The notes: generated by a model not told the origin, from the sequence alone. A stretch of DNA of 64,000 nt from Cyanophora paradoxa (GCA_004431415.1 QPMI01000564.1:208570-272569); one strand, 5' to 3'; counted from the stretch's first letter, positions 1-10,621 are shown. Numbers and translations: made by a program.

Positions 1-204
1 CATATTCAGTAAGGACCTCTTTTATAATGAAAAACTCAGTCATAATCTTATCTATGTATTTCTAATTAAATGAATAAATGATTTAATCGAGTGTCACAGG
101 TGTCACAGGTCCATCCCAAACTTTTGGAAATTTACTCTTTATAGGAGAAACTTTGGGATAAACCTGTGACACCTGTGACACATACCATATTCAGTAAGGA
201 CCTC
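1..204. repeat. Palindrome flanked by direct repeats
   Basis: A 19-bp direct repeat beginning CATATTCAGTAAGG occurs at 1-19 and 186-204. Between its copies is a perfect 20-bp inverted repeat made of two GTGTCACAG units (arms 91-110 and 162-181), with further pairing inward (TCCCAAA with TTTGGGA). This resembles an end or a regulatory hairpin of the AT-rich element. No gene is seen here; the small minus-strand reading frame at 139-348 has no supporting feature. Confidence 0.6.
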
Positions 205-276
205 ATATATTGTTAAAATCTCAGTGTTAGTTGGTGTAGTTGATTCAAAAAATGCATTTATACTCTGATTCATTGT

Positions 277-440
277 TATTTCCTGTGAAATTTGAGTCAA
301 CTCAACCCACTTAGTCAACCCTTGCATTGAATTCGTAACAAAATCCATATACTATTACTACTTTTACGATTAATATGAGTCAACCTTGAGTCCACTTAAA
401 TATAAATATAATATAATAGGGGGAATCAAGGGCAGATGCT
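277..440 (+). repeat. 164-bp direct repeat, copy A
   Basis: This block is repeated in the same orientation at 42970-43133 with only two visible mismatches (TACTATTAC versus TACTTTTAC, and GGGC versus GGGG before AGATGCT). Flanking sequence diverges at both edges. It contains GAGTCAACT and TTAGTCAACC motifs. It could be a terminal repeat of the AT-rich element or a small non-autonomous insertion. I see no terminal inverted repeat within it. Confidence 0.85.
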
Positions 441-1367
441 TATAAACATATGATTTATTGAGCCTATGATACTTACATAGTCACGCTGGTCTCGTTAAGA
501 GGATTCCGAATCTGTTTTTATCTTTGTAAGATGATGAGTTGGTGAAGAGATACATGCATTTTAGTGTTTTGTATGGGATTTCATGCTATGACGTCATAAT
601 GACGATGCATATGTATATGATATATATGACATACCACGTGACTCGGGAGATCATGACGATCACGGCGATATGCTCATTGTCATGGTGTCATCTTTTTTCT
701 TTTTCGACCAATCAGCTATCGATGACTCTTCTGTGGCTCATCGGTGGCTCATCGATAGATCAATGTGTCTTATGACATCATCGGTGGCTCATCGATAGAA
801 CAATGGGTCGTATCATATCATCGATGGATCAATGCGTCTTATCACATCATCGGTGGATCAATGGTGCATGTTAATGTGACATCGATAGATGAATGGTTCT
901 TATAGGTGTGACATCGATAGATCAATGGTTCACTTCGGTGTGACATCGATAGATCAATGATTCATTTCGGTGTGACATCGATAGATCAATGGTTCACATT
1001 GATGTGACATCGATAATCAATGGTTCAGATACATGTGACATCGATAGATCAATGGGTGTCATTGATTCATGGTGCCATGTATGGTGCCATCGATGGTGCC
1101 ATCGATGGTGCGACATCAATGGCGCCATCGATGGTGCGACATCAATGGCGCCATCGATGGCGTTTCGATAAGTTTCGCCGAAGTTTCGGTGTTTCGCTTG
1201 TCGGCATCTTCAAATGCTTGTATCTCATCACCAGATTGTCTAATTGCAACGTTCTGCATAGCGTTGTGAAGCGCTTGAAAAGATCTACAAGCTGATGTGT
1301 ATATCATATGCATATATGTATATCAGCCATACATATATTTGGAAAAAACTAGTTTTCGGCTATGAAA
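441..1367. repeat. AT-rich non-coding region with degenerate minisatellite
   Basis: No convincing gene. From about 720 to 1165 the sequence is a degenerate array built on TGACATCGATAGATCAATGG with variable spacers of roughly 15-20 nt, ending in a purer ATCGATGGTGCCATCGATGG section. The spacing is irregular and the unit is itself partly palindromic (ATCGAT). Reading frames crossing it (for example 989-1171) only translate the repeat. Confidence 0.7.
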
Positions 1368-2751
1368 CTAGCTAGTTTTGGTCCTTTCTCTTAGTGTTCT
1401 TTGAGGTTTAGGGGCTGTATATGACTCCTTAGTAGTCTGAAAGTCATTATACCATCTCTGGCTATTCACTTCTGAAAGTTTCTGTGTTCCTGCTATGGTG
1501 AGCTTTTTGAGTTCCCTATTAACCTTGCCAGTCTTCTCCTTTCTAGCCTCTATCAAAGGCTTATCTGGGACTTCATTAGCAGCCTCAATGCCCTCTCTCC
1601 TTATAGCAGCATCAACCCTGGCTTCTTCTTTGGCTTGCTCTAAGGCATCTACTGTAGGGGTTTCCAGATACTCAACTGCATTCACAGGCAACAACTCATG
1701 GAAAGCAAACCTGTTATCTATGATCTCACCAGTGGGACTCCTTAGCTTAAATTTAAAGCCTTCCCTACTATCAACAGTGTAAACCATCCTAGACCAATTG
1801 TTACCCTGTTTAGCAAAGGGGTTCTTCTCAACTTTCACTCTAACAAACATGCCAGGTTGCATGGTATCAAGATAAGCTATTGATTTCTTGAATCTCTCAT
1901 CTTCTAATCCCACTATATACCTATAATGCTCCTCTGTAGTTTCGCCTGGCTTCATCTTAGTAGCTGAGTGAACTGTATTATTGTAATTATACTCAATATC
2001 ACCTAACACATCAAAAATCTAGCTGTGTTATTAGCTATGCAGTAGTTTGTGATCAGTCTCTTAATCTGCTTGTTAAAGGCTTCAATTCGACCTTGGCTTC
2101 TGTGGTCAGCAGTTCCACTCACTTGGTGTTCTATGAATTTACTAGATAAATACTCCTGGAATATTCGATTTTGGAACTCACTTCCAGCATCTGATTGAAC
2201 CTTTACTATTGGTCTTGCCACTCTCATCTCAAGCTGTTTAAATGCAGCCAATGTAGTGAGAGCTGATTTATCCCTTATAGGTATAATATACCCAGTTCTC
2301 AGTGTGGATTCCATAGCAGTCATAAAGGTATCATAGCCATTGTTTTGTTTCTTATAAGCTGGGAAAAAGAGCAAATCAATTACATAGGTATCAAGGGGTT
2401 GTCTGATTGGGACCATGGGATCTCTCTTTCTAGATATAGCAGGTGCATTGATCTGAACAACTTCTTGTTTTTTATAGAACTCTTGCAATTGCTTATAGGA
2501 CTCATCTGGTAACTCAGCCCTCATAGCTTGAAGCCCTTTGTAACCAGTTCTCACATCATAGAATCTTTTGGCAATCTTGCTGGTTTCTTTCACTGCAATG
2601 GCAACTGGGATCTCTACAGGGACAAGCTCTTTCATCTCTGACTTTTTAACAATTCGAGATTCCCCTTTTCCTCCTTTGGAACTGTGATAGGCAGTAGGTT
2701 ACCTTGCAGTTGGTCAGTGGTTCTCCTAACTATTCTTCCAGTTGCTGGCAT
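1368..2751 (-). CDS. Retrovirus-type (rve, DDE) integrase of Polinton-like element, two frameshifts
   Basis: The catalytic core lies at 2003-2635: first Asp in TYVIDLLFF, second in VQSDAGSEF, and Glu in SQGRIEAFNKQIK, the D,D-35-E arrangement of rve integrases. Reading continues in another frame at 1368-2009 with a basic C-terminal tail. One T added to the TTTTT run near 2003 would join the frames, so I treat it as one gene. Upstream, the frame starting at ATG 2751 (MPATGRIVRRTT) reaches the core after a second shift near 2650, close to a G/A run. In Polintons and some related viruses this enzyme inserts the element into host DNA. No reverse transcriptase is present, which argues against a retrotransposon. 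It lies directly downstream of, and on the same strand as, the polymerase gene. Confidence 0.85.
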
Positions 2752-2754
2752 CTC

Positions 2755-5700
2755 TTAATTAAAAGGAACAGAATTAATACCATCTGGTAAGATGTATCTC
2801 TTTGCATCAAAGCAGTTTAGGGCAACCCTTCTACTCACAGTATCTATTATTGTGTGGTCTGCCCTTCTTTTCTGCTTTGCAGTCACAGTCTTGCTGATAC
2901 CTGCAAATAAACACTGCTTAAAATCATTAAATTGGAGTTCCTCAGTGGAAGTCCCAGAGAGCTTACTTCTCTCAATCTCAGCAGTTCTGAAACTGTAAAC
3001 TTTGGCTCTTAGACCCACATACTCCAATAAAGCAGAACCTGGCATCTCATTTTTGTATTTACCTGGGGTCATTCTGGAATCACCTCCAAGGTCTAATGCA
3101 TAGGATATATTCTCTATATCTTTTTGTAGGGTCTTAGATTCGATATATAGACAAAAGGAATCAGTATCATGGAACAGTAATTTGGCTTTGGACCATTGGG
3201 ACCTTATAGTATCATAGAAGAACTGGTAATTATGCAGTTTGGCTGCATCCAAAACATAAGCCCCAATTGCAACAGGCTTATCTAGTTTCACATGCTTTGT
3301 GTAAAACTCAAAGGCAACTGCTTTTTCGTTTATGGGGCTTGTTGATTTCACCAATGGAGAGGCTGCATATTTCATAAATAGCTTTTCACTGTTTGCAATC
3401 TTAACCACAGATCTACCTCTACATGATTCAATGCATTTCCCATAGATTGAATTATTCATCAGTTTATAGAAATCAGCCTCGAATTTATTCACTGCTTTCC
3501 TTCTCATCTCAGTGTTCAGCTCAATATAAGATTTCATTACAGGAGCCACAGTAAATGATAGGACCCTGTGAACCTTCTTTAATTTCACCCCTTTGTCCAA
3601 CAGATACTGTAGGAGAGGCTCAGAAATCACATAGTTTGCCACAGAACCAAAGGTTGCAGTTAGCTTTGGGGTTTTATCAAGCTCTTCTCCTGAGAGATCT
3701 AATAGGCTCTTTTGATATTGTGATAATTCCGCATATTCTACTATTTTCTTGTTAATAATTAGGGGGAAATCACTGTGATCTAGAAACAGCCTAATTGGGT
3801 AATCCAGATCAACTTCTAGGAAACTGGATCTGTTATCTTGTGGGTTGAATTCGGTCTCCCATCTAAAATCACCAACTGGAATTGGCTGACTCAAACAGTA
3901 GCCATACAAGTTGTTAGCATCAAACAGCATAATGTGGGAGTTTTCACCATCAGCCTCAGCATACCTACAAGGCATTGTTGCAAAGCCACCCCTGATTCCC
4001 CTCTCAACAAATTCGTATTGCTCTACATCACTTATAAGCTCTATTTTTGCCTTGGTGGTCCTAAGCATAGCATCCCAAGATAACCCAGGGGCAGATACAT
4101 AATGAACTGGGTCAAGTCCATATACTGAGTGTGAAAGCCTTCTGAAGGCTTGGAATTTGTTCATTAACTCATCTACATCAGCAGCTCCAAAATCCATGAA
4201 ATTACTTGCATCAATGAACTTGTAAAGACCCCATTGCAATGAAAGGTATTGATCAAAGTTTTTCGAAAGGATTTCGATTCGCTTTTTATCTCCCAAACCT
4301 GCTATTTTTCTGAAATGAATGACCCACAGTCATCCATTTGGTCAACAACCACTGCTACTTTGGTTTGCTTTGAGATTCTCCTATGGAGATTGCAGTTTCT
4401 GCAAGCAGGAGCAATGTACTGACCTGTGTGGTGATCATGATCTCTGCATTTAAAGTTCTCCTTAGTGAATCTCTCACTGCAAAGGTAACAGTTTTTGGTA
4501 GCTCTGTAAATTGCTTTCTGCTCATCTGTGAGTTCATTCATAGGAATATTGGTGAACAGGAAATCGATTAGTTCTCTAGCTTTGGACTCCAAGCATTCAA
4601 ACAGACCTCCCATTGGATCCTGCCCCTCAAAACGAAAATCTTGAACATCTGCCCCAGTGACTACTCTGAGGTTGACTGCTGAGACTTCCCTCTTGGATTT
4701 CGATGCATCAATGGGGATGCTTCTATGTTCAATCTTGCAGTAGACCACAACAGGAAGCCATACAGTTTTCCTAAGGTTTTTGAGTCCAAACTCTATGGTG
4801 GTCTCAGGTTTTGGTGTGATTCCCTTTGAGAGTCTCCAATCAATGCATCTGTTTGAGTCCACATGAGCAGTGAGTTTAGCCTCAGACCTAAATCGAGATA
4901 AGCATGTGTCACAGTAGTGTAACTTTTGATCCTTGGTTTTATCAAGGGCAACTCTGAGAAGTCTTGAGAGTGACATAATAGTAATATAGTGACCATTCCC
5001 TTCATCATCATGAATGAGCATGAGATTAATCTTTTGCTTTCTGCCTGGGTTGCTGGATTGATGCAGGGGATAAATAACCTCTCCATCGATTCCAAATATA
5101 TTAATGCTAATGCCTGCATTTTGAGCCTCGAATTTATCAATTATTTCAGCATCACAGGCAACAGGGAATGGGATATTGTCGAAATTGAGAGCCAAAGGAT
5201 TGTATGTGGTTGGTGAGTATTTCCATTTGCGATATTGTGTAAGCTCACTTCTCTTGTGGGAATTTACATCTTTCCTATGGATCCATGCCAAAATGGCATT
5301 TTCAAAGCAAGAATCATCAATATTTCGAATATTCACTGTGGCTTTCTTAGCTGCAATTGATTCTGGTGTTTTAACATAGCAGCCACCAGTTGGGGCATAA
5401 CTCATAATAGCAACTCTTAGCATTTCGATTCTTTCAAGTCGATAGCTGTCAACCACATTCATCTGCTCCTGACACATTTGGGCTGCTTTATTCAGCTCAG
5501 TTCGAATATTTCTCGATTTGGTTAATACAAAATAATCGCTGTAAATGTATTTCGATATCCAAACCTGCGGATTGCTGACTTTAACGAACTTGCAGATAAA
5601 CGACAAGCGAACCTTGATTGCCCTGAATTGATCCAGACTATCCCTTAAACGTTTTGGTAGAGAGGTTGCAATTCTATCTAAATATTCAATCACATCTACA

Positions 5701-5997
5701 ACAACTTCCCTTCTGGCTCTGTATGTGAGCCAGCGATATAATTCATTCATGGCTGTGCCATCTTCTGCCTCTGGTTCTATTTGCCTCAGGCGATCGAGTT
5801 CATCAAGAGTTTCAACTTTATCATAGAGGTTATTGGCTTTCTGGTTAATTTTGCTAAAGTGGGTCTGCCCCTTGAAATAAATCCGATTTCCCGGTCATAT
5901 TCAGCCTCTGTGATTTCATGGGCTGCATACAGTGTTCCCAGTAATCCCATAAGTTCCCATTTCTTCTCTCTAATGAGTCTGTTGCTAATTCGGGCAT
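2755..5997 (-). CDS. Family B DNA polymerase, Polinton/protein-primed type, frameshifted
   Basis: The C-terminal half (2755-4296) has the family B polymerase motifs in order: A (FDANNLYGYCLSQPIP), B (MNNSIYGKC) and C (LFHDTDSF). The N-terminal half (4302-5750) has the Polinton-type region with CFENAILAW and a zinc/HNH-like segment (CYLCSERF, then RDHDHHTGQYIAPACRNCNL). The halves join if one A is added to the AAAAA run near 4305. Further sequence in the same sense (5760-5950, ending DELDRLRQIEPE) extends the N-terminus after another shift near a GGGG run. Its first ATG is uncertain (5950 or 5997). Where relatives have the exonuclease motif HNLxGYD, this protein reads VDQMDDCGSF, so proofreading may be lost. 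It probably replicates the AT-rich element. Confidence 0.88.
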
Positions 5998-6063
5998 AGT
6001 TCCTAACTTGTTCCTACTAAAAGGGAGGTTTTAAATGGGGAATTCTGAACACAAAATTTGATG

Positions 6064-6098
6064 AAACTACTTAAAGAAATATCTTCTATATATATAAA
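6064..6098 (+). promoter_or_regulatory. Promoter box of AT-rich element
   Basis: ACTACTTAAAGAAATATC followed by TTCTATATATATAAAAGG lies just before the ATG at 6105. The same string recurs before the primase (7386-7421), and a shorter form (TTTAAAGAATTC, TCTATATATATTAAGAG) occurs before the gene at 6974. The core TCTATATATA resembles the TCTA late promoter core known for Cafeteria roenbergensis virus and mavirus; that comparison is from memory. Confidence 0.7.
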
Positions 6099-6104
6099 AG
6101 GACA

Positions 6105-6917
6105 ATGGCAGAGAAGAAATCGTATTGCCTGGAAAAGCTCAAAGCGGCTTTAATGTTGCTTTGTGGATCTGATAACTTCAATGATTATGTTGCTCTTGGA
6201 AGTAACAGGAAACCGCTCCCTCTTTGGGCAAAGCTTGCAAAATATGGATTAAGTGACTATGACCTGCCTCCAGAGTCTGAGCATTGCGCCTGTGATCATC
6301 CAATTAAAGAGCAATGCTATATTCTGCATGTTAATAAAAAGATTGTGGTCATTGTTGGGAATTGCTGCATTTTACGATTTATTCCAAAGGTGCCAGAGGT
6401 CAAGATATATGTGAAAGATGTGGAGATCGGCATAAAACCGAAAGGATAATTTCTGTAATAAGTGCAGAATCGCTTTAAAGCAAGAAGAACTGGAAAGAAA
6501 AAGAGAACTTGAAAACAAGAGGAAGCTCGAAAGAGGCAGCTTGAATTAGAAGAAAGAGAGCGAAAACAGAGAGAATTAGAACAAGAAAGAGCAAGGAATA
6601 AACATGCAGTTAACCTTTTCCTGATTTGGAGCAACCAGTTTATTCCGAAAATGGATAATCTTCGCAGAGATGATATAGAGAGGTTCAGAGAGGGCAGATC
6701 TGCATTGATTGAAATGTATGCAGAACTCAGTACAACAAATACATTGGTTGCTGGGTTTCAGGTGCCTTATCTTAAAAAAGATATCGCAAAAGGATTAGAT
6801 TGCAGATGGAATAAGGACAAGAAAACATGGGAGACCTTGGAAATCGAACCATTTGTAGCATTGCTAGGTAAGCATTTCAAACTTATGTATATTGAGCGAT
6901 TTGGACAAAGAGGGTAG
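6105..6917 (+). CDS. Zinc-finger, coiled-coil protein with C-terminal DUF5710-like domain (frameshifted)
   Basis: Residues 1-114 (6105-6449) contain a Cys cluster (HCACDHPIKEQCYILH, then VGNCCILRF) that looks like a small treble-clef or zinc-ribbon unit; a partner CNKC appears just downstream in another frame. From about 6465 to 6620 a second frame encodes a Glu/Lys/Arg-rich coiled coil (KQEELERKRELENKRKLE). The last part (6651-6917) has VPYLKKDIAKGLDCRWNKDK, very like DUF5710 domains of phage and plasmid proteins (VPY, AK, W). I infer one protein of about 265 residues broken by two or three indels. The function is unknown; DUF5710 is often attached to DNA-processing enzymes. A promoter box precedes the ATG by about 10 nt. 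Confidence 0.6.
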
Positions 6918-6927
6918 AGAACAAAAA

Positions 6928-6962
6928 ATGATTTAAAGAATTCTCTATATATATTAAGAGAG
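6928..6962 (+). promoter_or_regulatory. Promoter box, divergent copy
   Basis: GATTTAAAGAATTC followed by TCTATATATATTAAGAG, 12 nt before the ATG at 6974. It keeps the TTAAAGAA and TCTATATATA cores of the boxes at 6064 and 7386. Confidence 0.6.
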
Positions 6963-6973
6963 ACAGAGGAAAA

Positions 6974-7228
6974 ATGCCACTCAGTGAAGCCCAGAAGAGA
7001 GCTATGAAGAGATACCAGCAAACTGAAAAAGGTAAGGCTCAAATAAAAAAGTTTAACGAAAAAATAGCCACACAGCTTAGAGATCTATATAACACTGATG
7101 ATACTTATAGAGCCATGAAAATAGCAAGTTCATGTCAGCGAAAGTATGCAGCCAATGCAGTCTGCTTTGTCAAGTATTTGTATGATGTCCCTTACTCAAA
7201 TCGAGGGAGAAAATTGAAACATGTCTAA
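6974..7228 (+). CDS. Small basic protein, unknown
   Basis: An 84-residue Lys/Arg-rich protein (MPLSEAQKRAMKRYQQTEKG), mostly predicted helical, with two cysteines at mid-length. The start is supported by the upstream promoter box and the downstream gap. It sits between the DUF5710-like gene and the primase on the same strand, so it may act in replication, for example in DNA binding. I do not recognise a family. Confidence 0.6.
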   Translation: MPLSEAQKRAMKRYQQTEKGKAQIKKFNEKIATQLRDLYNTDDTYRAMKIASSCQRKYAANAVCFVKYLYDVPYSNRGRKLKHV

Positions 7229-7385
7229 ATTATTTTTCCCAGCATATTACTAGGCTGGGATATGCTGTTTATTCGCTGAAATACTACTTTATCGTTTTTG
7301 TATCTGAACCACTCGATATATCATGTGGATAAATTTCGTAGGGATACTTTCTCGATTTCCAACAAAAAATGATTGGGGACCCAAA

Positions 7386-7421
7386 ACTACTTAAAGAAAA
7401 ATCTTCTATATATATAAAAGG
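7386..7421 (+). promoter_or_regulatory. Promoter box of primase gene
   Basis: AACTACTTAAAGAAAAATC and TTCTATATATATAAAAGGG are almost identical to the box at 6064, and lie about 18 nt before ATG 7439. The intergenic stretch 7229-7385 holds nothing else I can name. Confidence 0.7.
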
Positions 7422-7438
7422 GACCCCGATCGCTGAAA

Positions 7439-8700
7439 ATGAACGCCAAACAGACCAAGTTAATTAAATCGCTCGCTAACTGGCTTCGTTCTGATGAGGA
7501 ACTTGCCAAAAACATGATTATCCAGTGAAACCTGACAGCAAAGACCCAGTTTTCAAGCATAAGGGAGGTGCTTGGTCCTGGAAAAGTATGAGGAAGCGCT
7601 GGCAACTAATCAGTATGTATCTTGGGCATTCTGCTCTCAGACAACATGATGGTTATTGACTTTGATGATGAGGAGGACTTTGAGAAATTCCGAGATATGT
7701 TTCCTGATGACTTTGATGCCAATCAACCCATGGCAAAAACTAAAAAAGGCTATCATGTCTACTTTAAACGACCTGAGGAGTTCAATAAACTCAAAATCAC
7801 CGATAAGGCTCCAGGCTTTAAAGGCTTTGAAAAGGTTGACCTGAAAACAATCACTGGAACTGGAACTTCTGGATTGATCAATGTTTGTCCTAGTGTGAAC
7901 AAGACTTGGGTGATTGCCCCATGGGATGATACCTGTGATTTCAATGAGCCTACTGATGAGTTCAAAAAGTGGATTATAGACAACTATATCTATAAGAGTG
8001 AGTATACTGCTAATGCTACCTCACATGATGAATTGGAAAAGAGTATTATGAAAGAGCTGGTGGATATGGGCTTTATGCATCCCAATATAATCTCTAAAAC
8101 TGAACTGGGCTTTAACTTTGATGCTGCTAATAAGGGACTCAATTGCCCATGCTGCAATGGGTCACATGAATCGAATAACTGGTATGTTATGAAAGCCAAA
8201 GGGGAAGATAAAAAGTATATTGTGTCCAGCTACAGTGGCAATTGCAAAAAACGATTTATCTTCATTGGAATGCAATCTGATATCTTCAATCTCATTGATA
8301 AATCCGCTGGCTCTGGAGGCGCTCATTATGATGTCAGTCTTGTGTGCAAAGAGGTCCTACAACACACTTGGAGATACTCCAAAAAGTCATGGTTCAAACT
8401 CAATACTGATACTGGGATTTGGGAGCATGATGACACAAACCAAAAGATTTACCTAGATATTAGTTGCCTTGTTGTCCCTCAATACCTTGGCAGGGCTGTG
8501 CATTATAGCCAAAGAGCTTTGAAGGATGAAGAGAATAGAACAGCTTTCGAAGAGAAATCAAAAACATTAATTTCTATTGCCAAAAATCTTAAACAATCAG
8601 GATATCGCAAATCCCTTCTGACTGATCTGCTCCCTCTGCTAAATGATGATGAATTCTATGAAAAGATTGATCTCGAGCTTGCCCCTTCGCTGTCAATGCA
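7439..8700 (+). pseudogene. Primase-polymerase (D5-type primase-helicase), 3' truncated at element junction
   Basis: The frame from ATG 7439 (MNAKQTKLIKSLANWLRSDEE) is broken by several small shifts before the main frame opens at about 7610. The main frame has the archaeo-eukaryotic primase signature: DxD in VIDFDDEEDF, then TKKGYHVYFKRP (the histidine strand) and later GLNCPCCNGSH, a zinc-type knuckle. The region to 8690 (KSKTLISIAKNL, then DDEFYEKIDLE) matches the D5_N segment that precedes the SF3 helicase. The protein is cut here: in a shifted frame the last AT-rich codons read FAVN, as expected just before the helicase domain. GC-rich foreign DNA follows. The missing helicase half is not found at the other GC/AT boundary (42.3 kb). 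Confidence 0.75.
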
Positions 8701-8886
8701 TTGTTAACCCTCGGAGGTTCGATGAGTCACGCGTCACGGAGGTTTGGGTGTTATATTGCGATCAGGGACGCGCTGCACTAACAGGGGGGCTAGCACTAAC
8801 TGGCGCGGGGAGTAACACGTCCGACGTACCCCTCGGGGCCTCCGGCCTCTAACTATGCTCAGGCTCTAACTGAATGCTGTACCCCC
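8697..8886. other. Left junction of GC-rich virus-like element
   Basis: GC content jumps at about 8700. The first GC-rich bases, TTAACCCTCGGAGGTTC, resemble the loop of the hairpin at the opposite boundary (TTAATCCCTCGGCGTTC at 42326-42342). No gene is seen between the junction and the stop of the minus-strand gene at 8887. Confidence 0.55.
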
Positions 8887-9615
8887 TCACTGGCCGAAGT
8901 GCGACGGTCCCCAGTCGAGGTCGGGGTGGGGCCATGGGGGCCTCCGGCGGGGTACGATGCTCCCGCTTGCCAGTTCCATGTACTCCCCCACGGGGTTGTC
9001 TTCGTCTGCGAGGTCCTTATAGTTGCCCTTTACGAGATCCGCTGCCGCTTTGCGCCAGCGAACGGCCACGTTGTACGTGTTGTCGATGATGTTCTGCACC
9101 GTACCCTCCATAGGTGTTAGGGACGGTTTGTAGGTGAGATAGTCGTCCCTCTTGCGCAGGTTCAATTCCCTTTCGTAGTACTCCACTGCGCTTGGGAGGG
9201 CCCTGAGCTCCACCGCGTGCTCGCCCGGGTCCGACGAGCTAATGAGTCCGGAGCGCTGCAGTGCGTTCACAGCCGCCCGCAACACGATTTTGCCTACCCC
9301 CCGCATCGAATCCCTCTGCTCGGGCATCCCGTACTCCCCCTGCGGCCCGTAATCGTTGTAGTAGCTTTCTATTTCGACGGTGGCTGGCTTATTGCCGACC
9401 TGAGGCTTGACAGAGCCGTACACCCATGCCATAGCGTCATTGTCCGCTGAGCGGGCTTTCTTGGAAGGGGGCGGCAGCACTTCGATTTTGAACTCCCTGG
9501 TCCGTCGGTTGACGAGTGTTTTTAGATTGAGGGGGAGGCGCGTATCCCCGAATTTATCAGGAAAGAGGCGGTGTAGCTTAAACCACGCTTCCTGATCACC
9601 GTAGGTGTACGACAT
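8887..9615 (-). CDS. Possible GNAT-like acetyltransferase or unknown viral protein
   Basis: 242 residues. The middle (GVGKIVLRAAVNALQRSG, then VELRALPSAVEYYERELNLR) has the order glycine-turn, helix, then A-xx-YYER, seen in GNAT N-acetyltransferases where the peptide near the C-terminus reads A-x-x-FYEKxGF. The N-terminal strands fit less well, so this is tentative. The last 50 residues, rich in Pro and Trp, do not belong to the fold. The ATG at 9615 is preceded by TATAAATTCTCAGCGAG, similar to the promoter box of the 20-42 kb genes, which supports both the start and membership of the same virus. Confidence 0.45.
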   Translation of the reverse strand: MSYTYGDQEAWFKLHRLFPDKFGDTRLPLNLKTLVNRRTREFKIEVLPPPSKKARSADNDAMAWVYGSVKPQVGNKPATVEIESYYNDYGPQGEYGMPEQRDSMRGVGKIVLRAAVNALQRSGLISSSDPGEHAVELRALPSAVEYYERELNLRKRDDYLTYKPSLTPMEGTVQNIIDNTYNVAVRWRKAAADLVKGNYKDLADEDNPVGEYMELASGSIVPRRRPPWPHPDLDWGPSHFGQ

Positions 9616-9652
9616 TCGCTCGCGGCTCGCTGAGAATTTATACCTGTACCCC

Positions 9653-10228
9653 CTACTCGCGGTCGGGGTACCTGTCGCCGGGCATCAGCCTCGCGCGCTT
9701 GCGCAGCTCCGCCTCCCCGGGTAGCCAGTTCTTCGGGTCGTTGCTCCACTCCTCCCATTCGCGTATGTCCCGTCTGACGTCACGTGGGGCGGGGGCGTTT
9801 ATCGGTGGGGCGGGCGGGGCTGGCAGGGCCGGGGGCGGGGGGTTGAGGCCCCTGTCCCACGAGTACTCGGGGTATCTGTCCCATCCCAGGGGTACCAGAT
9901 TCATCGGAATCGGCTCAACTTCGAATTGGGGCTTTTTGGCGTGATACTCATAGTTCGTGACGTACGCCGCCACAGCCGAGCGCAGGCGCGAGAGGTCGCG
10001 CAAATTTACGTCGTCCCATTGCGAGTCCCTTGCCTTCGCGTACCACTCGAGGATTTGCATACGAATTTGGTCGGGGAGGGTCGAGAGTATGCTGAGCTTG
10101 GAGCCCAGGGCGAACCAGATACGCTTGAACTCGTCGATAATCCTGCCCTCGTCGTGGCTCCGAACGTAAAAGGCCCCGCCAGAGTTGTAATGCGTGTCTA
10201 GCCACCCTGCCCGGGCCAGCTCTAGCAC
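9653..10228 (-). CDS. Unknown protein, probably 5' truncated
   Basis: A frame of 191 codons without an ATG at its 5' end (it opens with GTG). It encodes an amphipathic N-terminal half (GRIIDEFKRIWFALGSKLS) and a Pro/Ala-rich linker (PALPAPPAPPINAPAP) before a charged tail. The gene runs up against the short duplicated sequence at 10243-10288 and the truncated nuclease beyond it, so its start was probably lost in the same rearrangement. I do not recognise it. Confidence 0.45.
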   Translation of the reverse strand: MLELARAGWLDTHYNSGGAFYVRSHDEGRIIDEFKRIWFALGSKLSILSTLPDQIRMQILEWYAKARDSQWDDVNLRDLSRLRSAVAAYVTNYEYHAKKPQFEVEPIPMNLVPLGWDRYPEYSWDRGLNPPPPALPAPPAPPINAPAPRDVRRDIREWEEWSNDPKNWLPGEAELRKRARLMPGDRYPDRE

Positions 10229-10237
10229 CGGCCAGGG

Positions 10238-10621
10238 TTGGCGCTGTCGATTCGGTCGCGAGGCCGCTGTCGATTCGGTCGCGAGGCCGGTCGCGATAGA
10301 ATTTTAGAGGTGAAATGCCCGTACAAGGGCGAACTTTATGATAGAGTTCCTACTTATTACATGCCCCAACTGCAAGGACTTCTGGACATCACGGGCCGCG
10401 AGTGGGCCGAACTTTTTTGCTTCACTCCTCTGCGCGTGCAAACGTGGTACGTCAGGCGCGACGAGAGGTACATCGAGCTCATGAGGAAGTGCTTACATCT
10501 ATTTTGGATGCACGTCAAGGAGGGTACGCCGCCCGAGCCCTACAGCGATCGAATGAAGTTAGAGAACCTCAGCGAGGAGCAGGCGGCGCTGCGTGAGTTT
10601 AAGTCGTACGCCCTCCTCTAG
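10238..10621 (+). pseudogene. YqaJ/lambda-exonuclease-type recombinase nuclease, C-terminal fragment
   Basis: From about 10296 the frame reads RILEVKCPY, the ExK half of the PD-(D/E)xK active site. YYMPQLQGLLDITGREWAE follows, the conserved glutamine helix, then ELFCFTP and TWYVRRDERY. This order is typical of YqaJ-like viral alkaline exonucleases that process DNA ends for recombination. The first half of the nuclease (including the catalytic Asp strand) is missing; the sequence before 10289 is the 23-bp duplication. There is no credible ATG. It is probably a relic unless spliced to an unseen exon. Confidence 0.6.
10243..10288. repeat. 23-bp tandem duplication at a breakpoint
   Basis: GCTGTCGATTCGGTCGCGAG plus three bases occurs twice back to back (10243-10265 and 10266-10288). 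It separates two reading frames that both lack their 5' ends (9653-10228 minus and 10289-10621 plus), as expected at a repaired deletion. Confidence 0.7.

Noticed and set aside
539-775. 78-codon frame in the left AT-rich region
   Set aside because: No promoter box, no recognisable domain, and it runs into the repeat array.
720-1165. Regular repeats that might be a CRISPR array
   Set aside because: Unit length and spacing vary, the unit is palindromic and the spacers are themselves similar to each other. No cas-like gene is present and the context is eukaryotic.
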